A DNA stretch of 7,660 nucleotides from the NCBI GenBank assembly GCA_030038035.1, contig JASHPP010000703.1, forward strand, positions 1 to 7,660, in the 5' to 3' direction. The translations under genes were made by a program, and so were the position numbers. The notes beneath the pieces are model-generated. The model saw nothing but the letters and a program-made list of their open reading frames with translations. It was not told the DNA's origin and made no database searches. This DNA is from Trebonia sp. (GTDB taxonomy: Bacteria > Actinomycetota > Actinomycetes > Streptosporangiales > Streptosporangiaceae). Shown here one piece after another: positions 5,452 to 7,660 of the stretch (its first letter is position 1; the number at the start of each line of letters is the position of its first letter).

Positions 5452-5745
5452 TTACCCGGCTGCCCGTCGCGGTTCCACGGTGAATCCCAGGTTTGCGAGC
5501 ACCTTGACGGCGCCGGACTTGCCGCCCTCGAAATCGCCTGAGGCAAGGCGCTGGCCGGTGGCGAACTCATAGGCGGTGCCCAGGATTGCCTTGGGCGGGT
5601 AGCGCCGCTCCTCCCAGCGGAGGTCGTAGGTCGTGGTCGGGGCGAAACCGTGCGCGGAGAAGAAGTCCCGCGGTCCCAGCCGGTCGTACTCCTGTATCGC
5701 GCGCAGCACGTCCGTACGGCTGACGCGCGTCCATGTCACTGTCAT
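5452..5745 (-). CDS. Small protein resembling the ScoMcrA-type N-terminal head domain
   Basis: A 97-residue soluble protein. The layout VSRTDVLRAIQEYDRLGPRD (8-27), FFSAHGF (28-34), a strand with YDLRWEERRYPPKAILGTAY (40-59), then DFEGGKSGAVKVLANLGFTV (71-90) matches, as I remember it, the N-terminal head domain found in front of HNH nucleases of the ScoMcrA modification-dependent restriction family. The RYPPKAI..AY and DFxGG..xVxxLxxLGF patterns are the main clues. The nuclease and sulfur-binding domains are absent. It may bind nucleic acid or act as a partner, but this is not shown. Two starts are plausible: ATG 5745 (GGGAGGA 4-5 nt upstream, GC3-rich from here on) and ATG 5775 (GAGGAG overlapping the previous gene's stop). 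I prefer 5745 because the ten extra codons have poor third-position GC. It lies 42 bp after the MOSC fusion gene, probably in one operon. Confidence 0.7.
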   Translation of the reverse strand: MTVTWTRVSRTDVLRAIQEYDRLGPRDFFSAHGFAPTTTYDLRWEERRYPPKAILGTAYEFATGQRLASGDFEGGKSGAVKVLANLGFTVEPRRAAG

Positions 5746-5787
5746 GTGTCCTCCCGTCGATGGCCGATCTCCCATGGCGCTGGCTCC

Positions 5788-7599
5788 TCACATGTCCAGG
5801 ACGAGCGCGGTGCTCGGACGGGAGCAGCAGATGAGCACCTGCCCCGCTGGCGGTGGTTCCAGCGGGTCAGGGGCGTAGGTGATGTCGCCGGACAGCAGCG
5901 CGGTGACGCAGGTGTGGCAGACGCCGGTCCGGCAGGCCCACCTGGTCGGGACGTCGCAGGCGTCGGCGAGGTCGAGCACCGACCGTGTGCCGTCGCCGAA
6001 CGGCGCGGTGATGCCGCTGCGGGCGAAGGTGACAAGCGGCCCGGTTCCTGGCGGGCCCGGCGGCTGGTGCGGCGGCCTGCTGGCCTGCCCGGTGAGCCCC
6101 GGGTTGATTCGCGGCAGTGCGCCGAACAGCTCGGTGCGGACCGCGGCCTGGTCGAGGCCGGCCGCTGTCAGGGCAGCGCGCATGTCGGCCATGAACGAGG
6201 CAGGCCCGCAGACGTAGGCGGTCGCGGTTGACGGGATGGCCAGCGCGACCAGCCTGTCTTTGGTGAGGCGCCCGGCCGCGGCGTGCGCCCGGTGCCGCTC
6301 AGGGGGTGTGGCCGCGCTGTAGAACACGTGCGCGCGGGCATGCGGCAACTCAGCCACGAGGGCGTGCGCCTCGGCCGCGAAGGGATGCTCGCGCGGTCCG
6401 CGTGCCCCGTGCACCCAGCAGACCTCGCGCTCGCTGCGGCCTGCCGCGAGCTGATGCAGCATGGACAGCACGGGCGTGACCCCGATGCCCGCGGAGATCA
6501 GCAGGACAGGGCCGACGCCGTCGTCGAGGACGAAGTCGCCGCGGGGGGCGGCCACCGCAAGGACCGCTCCTGGGCGCAGGGCGCGGTTCAGGTAACCGCT
6601 CACCGTGCCGTGGGGCTCGCTTTTGACGCTGATCCGGTACGTGCCGGTGTCGGCCGCCGCGGACAGCGAGTAGCTGCGGACCGGGGCCGGCTCCCCGGCA
6701 CCGTCGACCCGCAGTGTGAGGTACTGGCCGGCCCTGGCCGGCGGGAGGGCAGTGCCGTCGACGGCGGCGAGGTAGATCGAGGACACGTTCTCGCTTTCCT
6801 GAACGATCTCGCTGACGCGCAGCTTCCGGAAGGCGGGCCAGGCGGGCGTCGGGACGGTCTCGGTGCCAGCGGCCGCGGACGCGTCATGGCCATGATCTCC
6901 GGCGGCTGCCAGCAGGTCGCGGAACGATCCCTGCCACCCTGGGCTGAGCGCGGGCGTCCCCAGCGCCAGGCGGAGTTTGGCGGTGTCCTTGCCTGGCAGG
7001 TAAAGCAGCGCGTCGGTGTCGGCCACCGTGAGTTCCCGCGGGCCGGCCCGTGTCCTGATGATCTGGTCTCCCGCCTTGATGCGGCCTTCGCGGATGACCC
7101 GCATGTAGAAGCCGGGACGGTGGTGGCTGACCAGCAGGGCGGGCAGTTCGGGCTCGCCGAGGCGCAGGCCGACGCGGTAGCAGGTGACGCGGGGCTGGGT
7201 CACCTCGAATTCGGCTTCGCCGATGCTGTACCGGTCCCCGATGCAGACTTCGTCGTCGGGCAGGCCGTCCACGGTCAGGTTCTCCCCGAACTGGCCGTAG
7301 CCGAAGTCGTCACGCCCGAAGTGCCGCTCCCAGTGCCGGTAGGACTGGATCTGGTAGACAAGCACGGCCCGCTGCTCGCCGCCGTGCCCGGCGGTGTCGC
7401 CCTGCCCGTCGCCGTCGATGTTGAGCCGGCGGGCCATCACGGCGCCGTCCACCGGGCGCTTCCACACGCCGGTGTATACGGTCTTGCCCTGCCATGGCAC
7501 GTTGTGCGGCATGCCGACGTTGACGGAAAGCAGCACGGGCGCCTCGGCACGCTCCCCCGCCGCGGCACCTGGTTCCGGACACGCGGCGACGCCGGTCAC
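5788..7599 (-). CDS. MOSC / flavin reductase / [2Fe-2S] ferredoxin fusion oxidoreductase
   Basis: A 603-residue three-part enzyme. Residues about 22-185 form a YiiM-type MOSC domain that binds molybdenum cofactor; Cys140 in VTQPRVTCYRVGLRL is the likely Mo ligand. Residues 186-235 fit the 3-alpha domain that follows MOSC in YiiM. After a linker, about 256-495 form a ferredoxin-NADP reductase-type module with the flavin motif RSYSLS (308-313), GTVSGYL (331-337), the nucleotide-binding GIGVTP (371-376) and YVCGP (462-466). A proline-rich linker (about 500-520) leads to a C-terminal plant-type ferredoxin with C556-x4-C561-x2-C564 and C591 (LICCSRP). Electrons should pass NAD(P)H to flavin to 2Fe-2S to Mo. 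E. coli YiiM and YcbX reduce N-hydroxylated compounds with separate donors, so a self-contained N-hydroxyl reductase is the best guess. The GTG start has GGGAAGG 6 nt upstream and overlaps the preceding gene's stop. Confidence 0.92.
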   Translation of the reverse strand: MTGVAACPEPGAAAGERAEAPVLLSVNVGMPHNVPWQGKTVYTGVWKRPVDGAVMARRLNIDGDGQGDTAGHGGEQRAVLVYQIQSYRHWERHFGRDDFGYGQFGENLTVDGLPDDEVCIGDRYSIGEAEFEVTQPRVTCYRVGLRLGEPELPALLVSHHRPGFYMRVIREGRIKAGDQIIRTRAGPRELTVADTDALLYLPGKDTAKLRLALGTPALSPGWQGSFRDLLAAAGDHGHDASAAAGTETVPTPAWPAFRKLRVSEIVQESENVSSIYLAAVDGTALPPARAGQYLTLRVDGAGEPAPVRSYSLSAAADTGTYRISVKSEPHGTVSGYLNRALRPGAVLAVAAPRGDFVLDDGVGPVLLISAGIGVTPVLSMLHQLAAGRSEREVCWVHGARGPREHPFAAEAHALVAELPHARAHVFYSAATPPERHRAHAAAGRLTKDRLVALAIPSTATAYVCGPASFMADMRAALTAAGLDQAAVRTELFGALPRINPGLTGQASRPPHQPPGPPGTGPLVTFARSGITAPFGDGTRSVLDLADACDVPTRWACRTGVCHTCVTALLSGDITYAPDPLEPPPAGQVLICCSRPSTALVLDM

Positions 7600-7660
7600 G
7601 GCTGCCTTCCCTGGCGGAACTCGGCGACGGTCAGGTCGCGGTCGACGCCGTGCGGGACCA
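7596..7660 (-). CDS. Unidentified protein, last 20 codons only
   Basis: The frame reading VPHGVDRDLTVAEFRQGRQP and ending in TGA (7596-7598) runs in from the right edge. Its stop overlaps the GTG of the MOSC fusion as GTGA, and the fusion's Shine-Dalgarno (GGGAAGG) lies inside this frame. That arrangement, with GC-rich third positions, indicates a real upstream gene translationally coupled to the fusion. Twenty residues are too few to identify the family. Confidence 0.65.
   Translation of the reverse strand, partial: VPHGVDRDLTVAEFRQGRQP

Noticed and set aside
5650..6231. 193-codon plus-strand frame over the ferredoxin end of the MOSC fusion
   Set aside because: It is a shadow of the ferredoxin and reductase coding sequence, with no ribosome site or family signature.
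1..7660. CRISPR array, tRNA/rRNA, insertion sequence or phage element
   Set aside because: No regularly spaced repeats, tRNA-like folds, transposase or integrase motifs, or target-site duplications were seen on either strand.

Overview
The window is about 69-70% GC by eye, with strongly GC-biased third codon positions, frequent GTG starts and two possible leaderless genes. This fits a high-GC actinomycete (Streptomyces, Streptosporangiales or Trebonia-like). The genus cannot be named from this much sequence. I see no rRNA, tRNA, CRISPR array, transposase or phage gene. The content is accessory, with several signs of local decay or rearrangement.

Left part (1-2453). The 3' end of a CapA-type (poly-gamma-glutamate capsule) metallophosphatase gene enters from the left edge. 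Facing it on the minus strand is a class I SAM-dependent methyltransferase. Directly behind that gene, in the same frame, lies a 50-codon remnant that reads like the C-terminal tail of a FAD-dependent aromatic monooxygenase. The methyltransferase is divergent from an HxlR-family regulator carrying an SCP2-like C-terminal domain. A near-perfect palindrome between them is a good candidate for the regulator's operator.

Middle part (2407-5159). A stand-alone LigD-type 3'-phosphoesterase gene converges on the regulator gene. Its reading frame appears to be broken at a run of four G near its 3' end. About 420 bp without a confident gene follows, holding a palindrome with a second partial copy and a hairpin. 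Then come two convergent alpha/beta-hydrolases. The first is cytoplasmic and appears to have lost all three catalytic triad residues. The second has a signal peptide and an intact triad. A 21-bp perfect-stem hairpin separates them and probably terminates transcription.

Right part (5452-7660). A minus-strand operon holds the last 20 codons of an unidentified gene, a 603-residue fusion of MOSC, flavin reductase and [2Fe-2S] ferredoxin domains, and a small protein resembling the N-terminal head domain of ScoMcrA-type endonucleases. The first two genes overlap by 4 bp (GTGA). The fusion looks like a self-sufficient molybdenum-cofactor reductase, with the whole electron chain from NAD(P)H to the MOSC active site on one polypeptide.

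Apart from the methyltransferase/regulator pair and the right-hand operon, the genes share no evident pathway.
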